Notes: generated by a model not told the origin, from the letters alone. A stretch of 64,000 bases of DNA from Blastococcus sp. TF02-8 (GCF_003319175.1 NZ_QOHK01000005.1:1-64000); one strand, 5' to 3'; numbered from the stretch's first letter, positions 25,878 to 36,447 are shown. Numbers and translations are program-made.

Positions 25878-27392
25878 TCAGAGGGTGATGACAGGTGCGT
25901 CGTCGCGGATCTCGAGCCGGACGGGGCGGCCCACCTGCGTGGTGGCGCCGGCCGGCAGGCTCGCCGACGAGAGGGCGGCCGCGGTCGCGGCGTCGCCCGG
26001 GGCCGTCGCGGCGGCGACCCGTTCGCCCGCGGCGCTGCGACCGATCACGAAGGCCTGCTCGGGTCCGCCGCCGCGGCCGTGCTCGACGGTGGCGGCCTCG
26101 ACGGTGAGCGCGAGGCCCCCCGACTCCGCGGCGGGGCGCAGCGGCGGGGCGTCGGGGTGCTGCACGTGCTCCGGCTCCGGCCGGCCCACGAAGCCCTCGG
26201 GGTGCGGCCGCCCCGAGAGCAGGACGGCGTGCTGCTTGGTCAGGAAGCCGCCGTTGGCATGGATCAGCCCGATCCCGTCGGTGCCGCGCAACCGGTGCGC
26301 CGCCGTCGCCACCGCGTGCAGCGAGTAGGTGTTGAGCGGTCCGCCGAACGAGGAGTGCCCACCGGCGACGGTGAGCACGGCCTCGGTGCGCAGGTGCAGG
26401 CCGGCCAGCTTGGGCACCACCGGGAAGCAGCTGTAGACGTCGACGAGGTCGAGGTCGGCGACGGTGCAGGAGGCCAGGTCGAGGGTCCGGTCCAGGGTCC
26501 TGGCCAACGCCTCGGAGCGGCCCAGCTCCGTCCGGCGCAGCGGGTCGACGTCGTCGGCCCCGGCGCCACCCCACACGTGCACGATCCGGTCCTCCGGCAC
26601 GCCCGCGGCCCGGGCCGCCGCCAGGGACGTCACGACGACGGCCACGGCCTGGTCGACCTGGGGCATCGCGTTGACCGCCAGCGGATACGGCTCGCAGACC
26701 ATGCGGTTGCCGGGGCCGACGGTGGCGATCTCCTCGGCGGTCCGCCGCTCGGGGTTCCAGGCCACCGGGTGGCGTGCGGCGACCTCGCTGTAGTCGGCGT
26801 AGAGCCGAGCCGACCACGCTGCGTTCGCGGCGGGGGTGAGGCCGAGGTCGGCCTGCAGCCGGTTCTCGAACAGCGGGTAGACCCGCGTCGGCAGGAAGAG
26901 GCCGGCCGCCAGCATCTCCGGCGTCCCGAGATCGTCGAGGTCCAGGGGCGGCGGGCCGCCCGGCTCCGCGGACCAGCCGTGCTCCACCGGGTCGATCCCG
27001 GCCCTGCCGAGCGCCTGGACCGAGGCCTGCGCCTCCCCACCGACGATCAGCTCCACCTGGGTGTCCCCCGCCACGATGCGGGCCGCCGCCTCGTCCAGCA
27101 GGCGGGCCGGCAGGTGACCGCCCAGCGCCGTGTTCGCCGACAGCCGGGGCCGGGCACCGATGCGCGCGGCCACGGCGCCGGCGAGGTCGGCGTAGGCCCA
27201 GCTGGCCACCCGGATGGCGTGCACCGCGTCGGCCGCGCCCACCAGTGCGGGCGCACCGGAGTCGGCCGCGGCCAGACCGATGGCCGCCACGATCAGGTCC
27301 AGCGGTTCGCGCGCGTGCTCGGGCGCGCGCTCCCGGTTGGCGCGCAGCTGGCCGACCCCCGCCAGCACCGGGGTGCGGAACTCGTCGGGCAC
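25878..27392 (-). CDS. Thiolase-superfamily protein (acetyl-CoA acetyltransferase / lipid-transfer-like) without the usual cysteines
   Basis: This 504-residue protein keeps thiolase-fold landmarks: DLVDVYSCFPVVPKLA, GGHSSFGGPLNTYSLHA and ANGGFLTKQHAVLLSG. The N-terminal nucleophile region reads ANTALGGHLPARLLDEAA with no cysteine, and the C-terminal cysteine position is also replaced. Such proteins are often annotated as acetyl-CoA acetyltransferases, but they may act as lipid-transfer or retro-aldol enzymes. I chose GTG 27392 because GAGGAGG lies a few bases upstream; GTG 27413 overlapping the tetR stop is the alternative. It is followed by the hydratase. Confidence 0.75.
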   Translation of the reverse strand: MPDEFRTPVLAGVGQLRANRERAPEHAREPLDLIVAAIGLAAADSGAPALVGAADAVHAIRVASWAYADLAGAVAARIGARPRLSANTALGGHLPARLLDEAAARIVAGDTQVELIVGGEAQASVQALGRAGIDPVEHGWSAEPGGPPPLDLDDLGTPEMLAAGLFLPTRVYPLFENRLQADLGLTPAANAAWSARLYADYSEVAARHPVAWNPERRTAEEIATVGPGNRMVCEPYPLAVNAMPQVDQAVAVVVTSLAAARAAGVPEDRIVHVWGGAGADDVDPLRRTELGRSEALARTLDRTLDLASCTVADLDLVDVYSCFPVVPKLAGLHLRTEAVLTVAGGHSSFGGPLNTYSLHAVATAAHRLRGTDGIGLIHANGGFLTKQHAVLLSGRPHPEGFVGRPEPEHVQHPDAPPLRPAAESGGLALTVEAATVEHGRGGGPEQAFVIGRSAAGERVAAATAPGDAATAAALSSASLPAGATTQVGRPVRLEIRDDAPVITL

Positions 27393-27409
27393 GGGGCCTC
27401 CTCGGGCGG

Positions 27410-28021
27410 TCACAGCTGGGCAGCGGCGGTGTAGAGGGCGGTCAGGTGCTCGATGAGCGGGTCGAGGTCGCCGACGGGGGTGGCCAGGCCGACCCCGGAG
27501 ATGACCAGCTCGACCAGACCGCCGGTGAGCGTCACCGCGCTGAGCCGGAGCCGGTGCTCGCCCGGCTCGCGCGGGTTCAGCGCGCGCATCAGCCGGGCGG
27601 TCAGCTCGCTGAACGACCCCAGGAGGGCGCGCCGCTGGTCCCGGAACTCCTCGGTGGCCAGCGACTCCATGAGGGCGACCCGGACCGTGCGCGGGTCGGC
27701 GGCGAAGTACTCGGCGAGCGCGCGCAGCACCGCCCTGGCCCGGGCCTGGGGGCCTCCGGTCTCGCCGTCGACCGCCGTCCGCACCGTGCCCCGGACGTCC
27801 TCGCCGATCCGCTCGCACACGGCGCGGAAGAGGTCCTCGCGGCTGCCGAACAGCTCGTAGAAGTACCGCGGGCTGAGGCCTGCCGCGCGGCAGACGTCCT
27901 GCACGGTGCTCGCCGCCCAACCCCGCTCGGCGAAGACGGCGAGACCACCCTCGAGGAACTGCTCCCGGCGCCGGGTGGAGCGCTCCTCGGCGCTCATGCC
28001 GGCGTACAGCCGCTCGACCAC
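27410..28021 (-). CDS. TetR-family transcriptional regulator
   Basis: This 203-residue regulator has an N-terminal helix-turn-helix (TVQDVCRAAGLSPRYFYELF) and a C-terminal TetR ligand domain. GTG 28021 follows a GGAGGAGG Shine-Dalgarno; GTG 28024 and ATG 27997 are alternatives. It heads the minus-strand lipid operon, whose next gene starts at or just before its stop, and it is divergent from an acyl-CoA dehydrogenase. It therefore probably controls both units, sensing an acyl-CoA or related ligand; that is inference from context. Confidence 0.9.
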   Translation of the reverse strand: MVERLYAGMSAEERSTRRREQFLEGGLAVFAERGWAASTVQDVCRAAGLSPRYFYELFGSREDLFRAVCERIGEDVRGTVRTAVDGETGGPQARARAVLRALAEYFAADPRTVRVALMESLATEEFRDQRRALLGSFSELTARLMRALNPREPGEHRLRLSAVTLTGGLVELVISGVGLATPVGDLDPLIEHLTALYTAAAQL

Positions 28022-28057
28022 CACGCCTCCTCCGACCACTAAGTTGAGCGGCACTTT

Positions 28058-28084
28058 ACAAGATGAAAGCCCGCAGACAAGATG
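28058..28084. promoter_or_regulatory. Divergent promoter region with two ACAAGATG direct repeats
   Basis: ACAAGATG occurs at 28058-28065 and 28077-28084, 19 bp apart, inside the most AT-rich part of the 121-bp gap between tetR and the acyl-CoA dehydrogenase. Two turns of the helix between identical boxes fits a regulator site, possibly for the adjacent TetR, though TetR proteins usually prefer palindromes. Confidence 0.35.
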
Positions 28085-28142
28085 TTGCCCCCGCCACTTC
28101 CCGGGACGGCCCGCCGACCGTCCCCGGTCACCGAGGAGAGCC

Positions 28143-29282
28143 GTGAGCAGCTGGGACACCGACGAGCGCCGCGCCCTGCGGGCCTCGGTCCGCCGATTCG
28201 CCGAGGCCGAGGTCGTGCCGCACCTGGCCGCATGGGAGGAGGCGGGCGCGCTCCCCCGCGAGCTGCACCGACGGGCCGCCGAGGTGGGCCTGCTCGGCGT
28301 GGGCTACGCGGAGGAGCTGGGCGGCAGCGGCGGCGGCCCGGTCGACACGCTGCTCATCACCGAGGAGCTGATCCAGGCCGGCGGGTCCAGCGGGTTGGTC
28401 GCCGGTCTCTTCACCCACGGCATCGGCCTGCCGCACCTGGTGGCTGCGGGCGACCCGGAGCTGCTCGACCGCGTCGCCCGTCCGGTGCTGGCCGGCGAGA
28501 AGATCATCTCCCTCGCGGTGACCGAGCCCGACGGGGGATCCGACGTCGCCGGGCTCACCACGCGCGCCGTGCGCGACGGGGACGAGTACGTCGTCGACGG
28601 CGCGAAGACCTACATCACCTCCGGCACCCGGGCCGACTTCGTCACCGTCGCCGTCCGTACCGGGGACGCCGGCGCCGGCGGCGTCTCGCTGCTGCTGCTC
28701 GAGCGGGGCATGCCGGGGTTCAGCGTCTCCGCGCCGCTGAAGAAGATGGGCTGGCTGTGCTCCGACACCGCCGAGCTCTCCTTCACCGACGTGCGGGTGC
28801 CGGTCGGCAACCTCATCGGCAAGGAGAACGAGGGCTTCTACGCGATCATGGGCCAGTTCGCGGCCGAGCGGCTGAGCCTGGCGGTCCAGGCCTACGCCAC
28901 CGCGCAGCGCTGCCTGGACCTCACGCTGGCCTGGGTCAAGGAGCGCAGGACCTTCGGCAAGCCGCTGGCCCACCGCCAGGTCGTGGCGCACCGCGTCGCG
29001 GAGATGGCCCGGCAGACCGACGTCGCCCACACCTACACCCGCTCGGTCGTCGACCGCTGGCAGGCCGGGGAGAACGTGCTCACCGAGGTGGCGATGGCCA
29101 AGAACACCACGGTCGCCGCGTGCGACTACGTCGTCGACAACGCCGTCCAGCTGTTCGGCGGGCTGGGGTACATGCGGGAGTCGGAGGTCGAGCGGCACTA
29201 CCGCGACAGCCGCATCCTGGGCATCGGCGGCGGGACGAACGAGATCATGACCGAGATCGTCGCCAAGCTCCTCCTCGCCTGA
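28143..29282 (+). CDS. Acyl-CoA dehydrogenase
   Basis: This 379-residue flavoprotein catalyses alpha,beta-dehydrogenation of an acyl-CoA. It has the FAD-binding signature SLAVTEPDGGSDVAGL, WVKERRTFGKPLAHRQ and the C-terminal GGGTNEIMTEIVAKLL. The position of the catalytic base in this subfamily varies, so chain-length specificity cannot be judged. GTG 28143 follows a GAGGAGAG Shine-Dalgarno. It is divergent from tetR and ends just before a 50-bp palindrome that also closes the opposing tetR gene. Confidence 0.92.
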   Translation: MSSWDTDERRALRASVRRFAEAEVVPHLAAWEEAGALPRELHRRAAEVGLLGVGYAEELGGSGGGPVDTLLITEELIQAGGSSGLVAGLFTHGIGLPHLVAAGDPELLDRVARPVLAGEKIISLAVTEPDGGSDVAGLTTRAVRDGDEYVVDGAKTYITSGTRADFVTVAVRTGDAGAGGVSLLLLERGMPGFSVSAPLKKMGWLCSDTAELSFTDVRVPVGNLIGKENEGFYAIMGQFAAERLSLAVQAYATAQRCLDLTLAWVKERRTFGKPLAHRQVVAHRVAEMARQTDVAHTYTRSVVDRWQAGENVLTEVAMAKNTTVAACDYVVDNAVQLFGGLGYMRESEVERHYRDSRILGIGGGTNEIMTEIVAKLLLA

Positions 29283-29290
29283 CCCTCCCG

Positions 29291-29340
29291 AGGGCGATCA
29301 GTGCACGAAACGCCCGGGCGTTTCGTGCACTAATCGCCCT
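29291..29340. terminator. 50-bp inverted repeat, probable bidirectional terminator and dispersed repeat element
   Basis: The two 25-nt halves are complementary except for one pair (29299/29332), centred on CCCGGG at 29315/29316. It begins 8 bp after the acyl-CoA dehydrogenase stop, and the stop codon of the opposing tetR gene (29330-29332) lies inside it. The core GCCCGGGCGTTTCGTGCACT also occurs in the repeats at 49761-49832, so this is likely a repeated palindromic element reused as a terminator. Confidence 0.8.
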
Positions 29341-29971
29341 GGGGGGTGGCGAGGAAGGCCTCGACGATCGTGGCCCAGTGCTGCAGGTGCGGTCCGGATC
29401 GTGGTGCGTCCGGCTGCAGCGCGTAGGTGAGCGCCTGGCCGCGCATCGAGGTCAGCAACACCTGGTACACCGCCTCGGCGTTCGGGTGCCCGGCCACCTG
29501 CGCCCCGAACACCTCCATCGACAGCCCGCGGAGCTGGACGTTGAGCCGTCGCTCGTAGGGCAGCACCGCCGCGCGCAGCTCCGGATCGGTGCGCGCCGCG
29601 CCCCACAGCTCCATGGCGGCGACGAACAGCGGCCCGTGGAACCGCTCCCAGATCACCTCGACCCCGAGCCGGATGCGCCGCGTCGAGTCGGCGGGCAGCT
29701 CGGCGGCGGCCTGCCGGACCGAGGCGCTGAACTCCGCGTACAGATGGTCGACGGCGGCCAGCAGCAGGTCGGCCTTCGACGTGAAGTGGTGGGTCAGCGC
29801 CCCCCGGGAGACCCCGGCGCGCCGCTGCACCTCCTGGGTGGTGGTGCGGGCGTACCCGAGCTCGACCAGCGACTCGACGGTCGCCCGCACCAGGGCCGCG
29901 CGGGTGGCCGCCCGCCGCTCCGCCTGGGTGCGGCGGAGCGGCGGGCGGGTGGAGACGGCGATGACGCTCAG
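29330..29971 (-). CDS. TetR-family transcriptional regulator with a non-canonical start
   Basis: This protein of about 213 residues has an N-terminal helix-turn-helix (TTTQEVQRRAGVSRGALTHH) and a TetR C-terminal domain. No ATG, GTG or TTG is found where the family length needs one. CTG 29971 overlaps the fadB stop as CTGA, the same coupling geometry as the ATGA/GTGA overlaps elsewhere here, so I place the start there; GTG 29890 would remove the front of helix 1. It lies at the end of the fadBA transcription unit and is the best candidate for a fatty-acid-responsive repressor acting at the palindrome at 34572. Its stop lies inside the terminator palindrome. Confidence 0.75.
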   Translation of the reverse strand: MSVIAVSTRPPLRRTQAERRAATRAALVRATVESLVELGYARTTTQEVQRRAGVSRGALTHHFTSKADLLLAAVDHLYAEFSASVRQAAAELPADSTRRIRLGVEVIWERFHGPLFVAAMELWGAARTDPELRAAVLPYERRLNVQLRGLSMEVFGAQVAGHPNAEAVYQVLLTSMRGQALTYALQPDAPRSGPHLQHWATIVEAFLATPQGD

Positions 29972-32130
29972 CCCGATGCCCGACCGGCCAGCGAGGCCCG
30001 GAGGCTCCCGGCGGGGACGGCCCGCTCGAGCAGGATCGCCGGCGGGCGGAACCGCTCGCCGTAGGCGTCGGCCAGCTCGTCGGCGCGGGCCACGAAGCCC
30101 GCCACGCCGCCCGGGTACTGGTCGACGTACTGCAGCACACCGCCGTAGAGCGGGGGGAAGCCGATGCCCATGATCGAGCCGATGTTGGCGTCCTCCACGC
30201 TGCGCAGGACCTGCTCCTCCACGCAGCGCGCCGTCTCCACGGCCATCACGAAGAGCATCCGCTCCTGCGCGTCGCGGAACGGCACGGCCTCGGTCGTGGG
30301 GAAGAGCTCGGTCAGCCCCGGCCAGACCCGCTTCTCCGGCTGCCAGTCGAAGAAGCCCTGGCCGGCGGACTTGCCGGTGCGGCCCCGCTCGACGAGCGCG
30401 CGCAGCACGGCGATGCCCGGGTGCTCCGCGGTGGCGCCGGCCTTGGCCGCCTCCTCGTTGATCTTCAGCGGCAGGGTCAGGGTGACCTCGTCGAGGAGCG
30501 TGAGCGGCCCGGCCGGGAAACCGGCCTGCAGCGCTGCGCGCTCGATGCTCATCGGCGCCAGCCCCTCGGCGAGCAGCGCGGCCCCCTCGAGCACGAGCGT
30601 GCCGAAGACCCGGCTGGTGAAGAACCCGCGGCTGTCGGAGACGACGATGGGCGTCTTGCCGATCTGCCGGACGACGTCGTAGGCGCGGGCCAGCGCCTCG
30701 TCGGAGGTCTGCTCCCCCACGATCAGCTCGACCAGCGGCATCTTGTCCACCGGCGAGAAGAAGTGCATGCCGACGACGTCGCTCTGCCGCTGCACGCCCG
30801 CGGCCAGCCCGGTGATCGGCAGGGTCGAGGTGTTGGACGCCAGGAGCGCATCCGGCAGCGCGTTCGCCTCGGCCTCGCTGAGCACCCGGTGCTTGAGCGC
30901 CTGGTCCTCGAACACGGCCTCGACGATCACGTCGCAGCCCGCGAGGTCGGCGGCGTCGCCGGTCGGGGTGATCCGGGCGAGGAAGGCGTCGGCCTTCTCC
31001 TGCGTCATCCGGCCACGGGCGACCTGCTTGCCGACCAGGCCCTCGACGTGCGCCTTGCCCTTCTGCGCCGCCTCGGTGCTGACGTCCTTGAGCACGACCT
31101 CGACGCCGACCTTCGCGAACGCGTGCGCGATGCCCGCGCCCATCATCCCGGCGCCGAGCACACCGACCTTGCTCGCCGCGTACTTCTCGGGGCCCGACGG
31201 GCGCGACGCACCGCCGTTGACGGCGTTCAGGTCGAACCACAGCGCCTGGATCATGTTCGTCGAGATCTGGCCGGTCACCAGGTCGACGAAGTAGCGGCCC
31301 TCGACGGTGAACGCGGTGTCCACGTCGACCTGCAGGCTCTCCACCGCCGCCGACAGGATCGCGTACGGCGCCGGGTAGGGCGCGCCCTTGAGCTGCTTGG
31401 TCAGGTTGGCCGGGAACGCCGGCAGCGTCGAGGCCAGCGACGGCGACGACGGCGTCCCACCCGGGACCTTGTAGCCCTTGGTGTCCCACGGCTGCGCGGC
31501 GTCGGGGTGGGCGAGCACCCAGGCACGGGCCTGGGTGACCAGCTCGTCGCGGTCGGCGGCCAGCTCGTGCACGAGGCCGAGCTGGAGCGCCTTCTCCGGG
31601 CGCAGCTGCTTGCCCTGCAGGAGCAGCTCGAGCAGCGCCGTCGTCAGGCCGAGCAGGCGCACCGAGCGGACGATCCCGCCTCCACCGGGCAGCAGGCCGA
31701 GGGTCACCTCGGGCAGGCCGAGCTTGAGCTTCGGGTCGTCGAGGACGACGCGGTGGTGGCAGGAGAGCGCGATCTCCAGGCCGCCGCCGAGCGCCGTGCC
31801 GTTGATGGCGGCGGCGACCGGGACGCCGAGGGTCTCCAGGCGGCGCAGCTGGCTCTTGACCAGCGTCACCTGCGCGAGGACGGCGTCCTTGGTGTCGGGG
31901 CCGGCCTGGATGAGGCTGCCGAGGTTGCCGCCGGCGAAGAAGGTCTTCTTGGCGCTGGTGACGACGACGCCGCGGATCGATTCCTTTTCGGCCTCCAGCC
32001 GGTCGAGGGTCTCGCCCATCGAGCGGACGTAGGCGTCGTTCATGGTGTTCGCCGACGACGAGGGGTCGTCGAGGGTGAGGACGACGACGCCGTCGGCGTC
32101 CTGCTCCCAGCGGATGGTGCTGTCGCTCAT
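29968..32130 (-). CDS. fadB: 3-hydroxyacyl-CoA dehydrogenase / enoyl-CoA hydratase multifunctional protein FadB
   Basis: This 720-residue protein has two parts. The N-terminal crotonase domain shows KTFFAGGNL and [15 protein letters not shown] (to about residue 300). The C-terminal 3-hydroxyacyl-CoA dehydrogenase has the NAD loop [34 protein letters not shown] and a late [16 protein letters not shown]. It catalyses hydration and dehydrogenation in beta-oxidation. ATG 32130 is preceded by GGAG, and it follows fadA by 10 bp, so fadA-fadB form an operon with tetR at the end. Length is normal for the actinobacterial FadB type. Confidence 0.95.
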   Translation of the reverse strand: MSDSTIRWEQDADGVVVLTLDDPSSSANTMNDAYVRSMGETLDRLEAEKESIRGVVVTSAKKTFFAGGNLGSLIQAGPDTKDAVLAQVTLVKSQLRRLETLGVPVAAAINGTALGGGLEIALSCHHRVVLDDPKLKLGLPEVTLGLLPGGGGIVRSVRLLGLTTALLELLLQGKQLRPEKALQLGLVHELAADRDELVTQARAWVLAHPDAAQPWDTKGYKVPGGTPSSPSLASTLPAFPANLTKQLKGAPYPAPYAILSAAVESLQVDVDTAFTVEGRYFVDLVTGQISTNMIQALWFDLNAVNGGASRPSGPEKYAASKVGVLGAGMMGAGIAHAFAKVGVEVVLKDVSTEAAQKGKAHVEGLVGKQVARGRMTQEKADAFLARITPTGDAADLAGCDVIVEAVFEDQALKHRVLSEAEANALPDALLASNTSTLPITGLAAGVQRQSDVVGMHFFSPVDKMPLVELIVGEQTSDEALARAYDVVRQIGKTPIVVSDSRGFFTSRVFGTLVLEGAALLAEGLAPMSIERAALQAGFPAGPLTLLDEVTLTLPLKINEEAAKAGATAEHPGIAVLRALVERGRTGKSAGQGFFDWQPEKRVWPGLTELFPTTEAVPFRDAQERMLFVMAVETARCVEEQVLRSVEDANIGSIMGIGFPPLYGGVLQYVDQYPGGVAGFVARADELADAYGERFRPPAILLERAVPAGSLRASLAGRASG

Positions 32131-32140
32131 GGGGGTCTCC

Positions 32141-33355
32141 TCAGACTCGCTCGATGACGGTGGCGATGCCCATGCCGCCGCCAACGCACAGGGTGGCCAG
32201 GCCGTACCGCAGGTCGCGCCGCTCGAGCTCGTCGACGAGCGAGCCCAGGATCATCGCGCCGGTGGCGCCCAGCGGGTGCCCCATCGAGATCGCGCCGCCG
32301 TTGACGTTGACCTGCTCGTGGTCGAAGCCGGTGTCGGCCATGAACCGCAGGACGACGGCGGCGAAGGCCTCGTTCATCTCGACCAGGTCGATGTCGTCGA
32401 CGGTCAGCCCGGCCCGGTCCAGCGCCTTGAAGGTGGCCGGCGCGGGCCCGGTCAGCATGATCACCGGGTCGGCGCCGGAGACGGCGGTGCTCACGATGCG
32501 GGCCCGCGGCGTGAGCCCGTTGCGGCGGCCGGCCTCCTCGGTGCCGATCACGGTGAGCGCGGCGCCGTCGACGATGCCGCTGGAGTTGCCGGCGGTGTGC
32601 ACGTGGTCGATCCGCTCGACCGCGTGGTACTTGTTCAGCGCCACGGCGTCGAAGCCACCCATGTCGCCGATGCCGGCGAAGGCCGAGGGCAGGCCGGCGA
32701 GCGACTCGACGGTGGTGCCGGGGCGGACCAGCTCGTCGGTGTCGAGGACGACGGTGCCGTTCCTGTCGGTGACCGGCACGACCGAGCGATCGAAGTACCC
32801 GTTCGACCAGGCCTTGGCCGCGCGGGCGTGGGACTCGGCGGCGTAGGCGTCGACGTCCTCGCGGGTCCAGCCGGCGAGCGTCGCGATGAGGTCGGCACCG
32901 ATGCCCTGGGGCACGAAGCCGGTGCGGGCGGCGGTCTCGGGGTCCATCGCCCAGGCGCCGCCGTCGGAGCCCATGGGGACGCGGGACATCGACTCGACGC
33001 CACCGGCGAGGACCAGGTCCTCGAACCCGGAGGCCACCTTCTGCGCGGCCAGGTTGACCGCCTCCAGGCCGCTGGCGCAGAAGCGGTTGATCTGCACGCC
33101 GGCCACGGTCTCGGGGAGGCCGGCGGCCAGCGCCGCGGTGCGCGCGATGACCGAGCCCTGCTCGCCGACCGGGGAGACGACGCCGAGGACGATGTCGTCG
33201 ACCAGGGCCGGGTCGAGCTGCGGGTTGCGGCGCCGGACCGCGTCGATGAGGCCGGTGGTCAGGCTGATCGGCTTGACCGAGTGCAGGGCACCGGTCTTCT
33301 TGCCCTTGCCGCGCGGGGTGCGCACGGCGTCGTAGATGAACGCCTCGGTGGGCAT
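32141..33355 (-). CDS. fadA: Acetyl-CoA C-acyltransferase (3-ketoacyl-CoA thiolase) FadA
   Basis: This 404-residue thiolase closes the beta-oxidation cycle by cleaving 3-ketoacyl-CoA. The nucleophile motif [12 protein letters not shown], the GHPLGATGA histidine motif and the C-terminal CVGGGMGIA cysteine are all intact, in contrast to the thiolase-like gene at 25878. It is 24 bp after the acyl-CoA dehydrogenase and 10 bp before fadB on the same strand, giving the order dehydrogenase-fadA-fadB-tetR. ATG 33355 follows a GAGAGGA Shine-Dalgarno. Confidence 0.96.
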   Translation of the reverse strand: MPTEAFIYDAVRTPRGKGKKTGALHSVKPISLTTGLIDAVRRRNPQLDPALVDDIVLGVVSPVGEQGSVIARTAALAAGLPETVAGVQINRFCASGLEAVNLAAQKVASGFEDLVLAGGVESMSRVPMGSDGGAWAMDPETAARTGFVPQGIGADLIATLAGWTREDVDAYAAESHARAAKAWSNGYFDRSVVPVTDRNGTVVLDTDELVRPGTTVESLAGLPSAFAGIGDMGGFDAVALNKYHAVERIDHVHTAGNSSGIVDGAALTVIGTEEAGRRNGLTPRARIVSTAVSGADPVIMLTGPAPATFKALDRAGLTVDDIDLVEMNEAFAAVVLRFMADTGFDHEQVNVNGGAISMGHPLGATGAMILGSLVDELERRDLRYGLATLCVGGGMGIATVIERV

Positions 33356-33379
33356 GCTGGTCCTCTCGGGAGTGGGGGG

Positions 33380-34522
<1,143 letters not shown>

Positions 34523-34571
34523 AGGTACCTCCGGGGGTCGTGGAGCTCGGCGATCCACCGCGCCGCGGACC

Positions 34572-34603
34572 CGAACATACAGACCACTTGTTCTGTATGT
34601 TCG
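34572..34603. promoter_or_regulatory. 32-bp palindromic operator between the fad operon and fadD
   Basis: CGAACATACAGA (34572-34583) and TCTGTATGTTCG (34592-34603) are perfect 12-bp inverted arms around an 8-bp centre that is itself half complementary. It lies in the 134-bp gap between the divergent acyl-CoA dehydrogenase (34522) and fadD (34657) starts, and is far more AT-rich than its surroundings. Position and symmetry fit a dimeric TetR-type repressor of beta-oxidation controlling both directions. Confidence 0.8.
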
Positions 34604-34656
34604 CGATCCACGTCACAGTGCCGTGTCGTGCCGAAGCCCGCCGAGGAGCCCACCCG

Positions 34657-36447
34657 ATGCAGGAGTACTCCAGCCCCACCGCCTTCGAGATCCCCGGTAC
34701 CGCCGCCCTGTCGGACGCGGTCACCGCCCACGGGAACGACTACCCCGACCGTGTGGCACTGAGCCGGCGCGTCGGGGACGCCTGGGTACCGGTCACCAGC
34801 CGGGAGTTCGCCGAGCAGGTGTCCCGCCTGGCGCGCGGCATGATCGCCGCCGGGGTGGGCCCGGGTGACCGGGTCGGCATCCTCAGCCGCACCCGCTACG
34901 AGTGGACGCTGGCCGACTACGCCATCTGGACGGCGGGCGCCGTGGCGGTGCCCATCTACGAGACGTCGTCCGCTGAGCAGGCGCAGTGGATCCTGTCCGA
35001 CTCCGGCGCGGTCGCCGTCGTCGTCGAGACGGCGGCGCACGCGGCGATGGTGGAGTCCGTCCGCGCCGACGTCCCGGGTCTGCGGGAGGTGTGGCAGATC
35101 GACTCCGGGGACCTCGACACCGTCGCCGCGCGGGCGGACGGGACCCCGGAGTCGGTGCTGGCCGACCGCCGGTCCACGCTCGACGCCGACTCGCTCGCCA
35201 CGATCATCTACACCTCGGGCACGACCGGCCGCCCCAAGGGCTGCGAGCTCACCCACGGCAACCTGCTCTACGTCGCAGAGCTGGCCCCGACGGTGATCCC
35301 GGCGATGAAGGCCGACGGCGCGAGCTCGCTGCTCTTCCTGCCGCTGGCGCACGTGTTCGCCCGGATCATCGAGGTCAGCTGCATCCAGAACGGCGCCCGG
35401 CTCGGGCACACCGGCGACCTCGCCCAGCTGCTCGCCGACCTCGGCACGTTCCGGCCGACGTTCCTCGTGGCCGTGCCGAGGGTCTTCGAGAAGGTCTACA
35501 ACGGCGCGCGGCAGAAGGCGCACGCCGGCGGCAAGGGCGCGATCTTCGACCGCGCCGAGCGGGTCGCCGTGGCCTGGTCCAAGGCACAGGACACCGGCGG
35601 CGCCGGGCTCGGGCTGAACCTGCAGCACAAGCTGTTCGACGCCCTCGTCTACGGCAAGCTCCGCGCGGCCATGGGCGGCGAGGTCGAGTACGCGCTCTCC
35701 GGCGGCGCCCCGCTCGGCGAGCGGCTGGGCCACTTCTTCCGCGGGATCGGCGTGACGATCCTCGAGGGCTACGGCCTCACCGAGACCACCGGCCCCGCCA
35801 CGGTGAGCGGTCCGGACACGCTGAAGGTGGGCACGGTCGGCCGCGCGGCCCCGGGGTCCTCGGTGCGCATCGACGACCTCGGCGAGATCCTCGTGCGCGG
35901 CCCGCAGGTGTTCCGCGGCTACTGGAACAACCCGGACGCGACGGCGGAGTGCATGCGCGACGGCTGGTTCGCCACTGGTGACATCGGCGTCCTGGACGGC
36001 GAGGGCTACCTGACGATCACCGGCCGGATCAAGGAGCTGCTGGTCACCTCGGGCGGGAAGAACGTCTCCCCCGCCGTCCTCGAGGACAAGATCCGGGCGC
36101 ACCCGCTGGTCAGCCAGTGCATCGTCGTCGGTGACAACCGGCCGTTCATCGGCTGCCTGATCACCCTCGACGCCGAGGCGCTGCCCGGCTGGCTGGAGGG
36201 CAAGGGCCGGCCGACGACGACGCCGCTGGCGGAGCTGGTCGAGGACCCCGAGGTCGTCGCCGAGATCCAGTCGGCGGTCGACCGGGCCAACGCCCAGGTC
36301 TCGCGCGCGGAGTCGATCCGCAACTTCGCGATCCTGCCGGTGGAGTGGACCGTGGAGGGCGGCCAGCTGACGCCCTCGCTGAAGCTCAAGCGGTCGGTGG
36401 TCATGAAGGAGTTCGCCACCGAGGTGGAGAAGATCTACGCGAGCTGA
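34657..36447 (+). CDS. Long-chain fatty acid-CoA ligase (AMP-forming), FadD-like
   Basis: This 596-residue enzyme activates fatty acids to acyl-CoA through an acyl-adenylate. The AMP-binding P-loop TIIYTSGTTGRPKG, the GYGLTETTGP motif, the DGWFATGDIG motif and GRIKELLVTSGGKNVSP are all present, with a C-terminal lysine in TPSLKLKRS. The long-chain subtype fits the LPLAHVFARI segment. ATG 34657 has GAGGAG eight bases upstream. It is divergent from the fad operon across the palindrome and is followed by a hairpin terminator. Confidence 0.94.
   Translation: MQEYSSPTAFEIPGTAALSDAVTAHGNDYPDRVALSRRVGDAWVPVTSREFAEQVSRLARGMIAAGVGPGDRVGILSRTRYEWTLADYAIWTAGAVAVPIYETSSAEQAQWILSDSGAVAVVVETAAHAAMVESVRADVPGLREVWQIDSGDLDTVAARADGTPESVLADRRSTLDADSLATIIYTSGTTGRPKGCELTHGNLLYVAELAPTVIPAMKADGASSLLFLPLAHVFARIIEVSCIQNGARLGHTGDLAQLLADLGTFRPTFLVAVPRVFEKVYNGARQKAHAGGKGAIFDRAERVAVAWSKAQDTGGAGLGLNLQHKLFDALVYGKLRAAMGGEVEYALSGGAPLGERLGHFFRGIGVTILEGYGLTETTGPATVSGPDTLKVGTVGRAAPGSSVRIDDLGEILVRGPQVFRGYWNNPDATAECMRDGWFATGDIGVLDGEGYLTITGRIKELLVTSGGKNVSPAVLEDKIRAHPLVSQCIVVGDNRPFIGCLITLDAEALPGWLEGKGRPTTTPLAELVEDPEVVAEIQSAVDRANAQVSRAESIRNFAILPVEWTVEGGQLTPSLKLKRSVVMKEFATEVEKIYAS

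Noticed and set aside
29291-29340. Insertion-sequence end or recombination site
   Set aside because: No transposase and no target duplication; it fits a terminator or REP-like palindrome.
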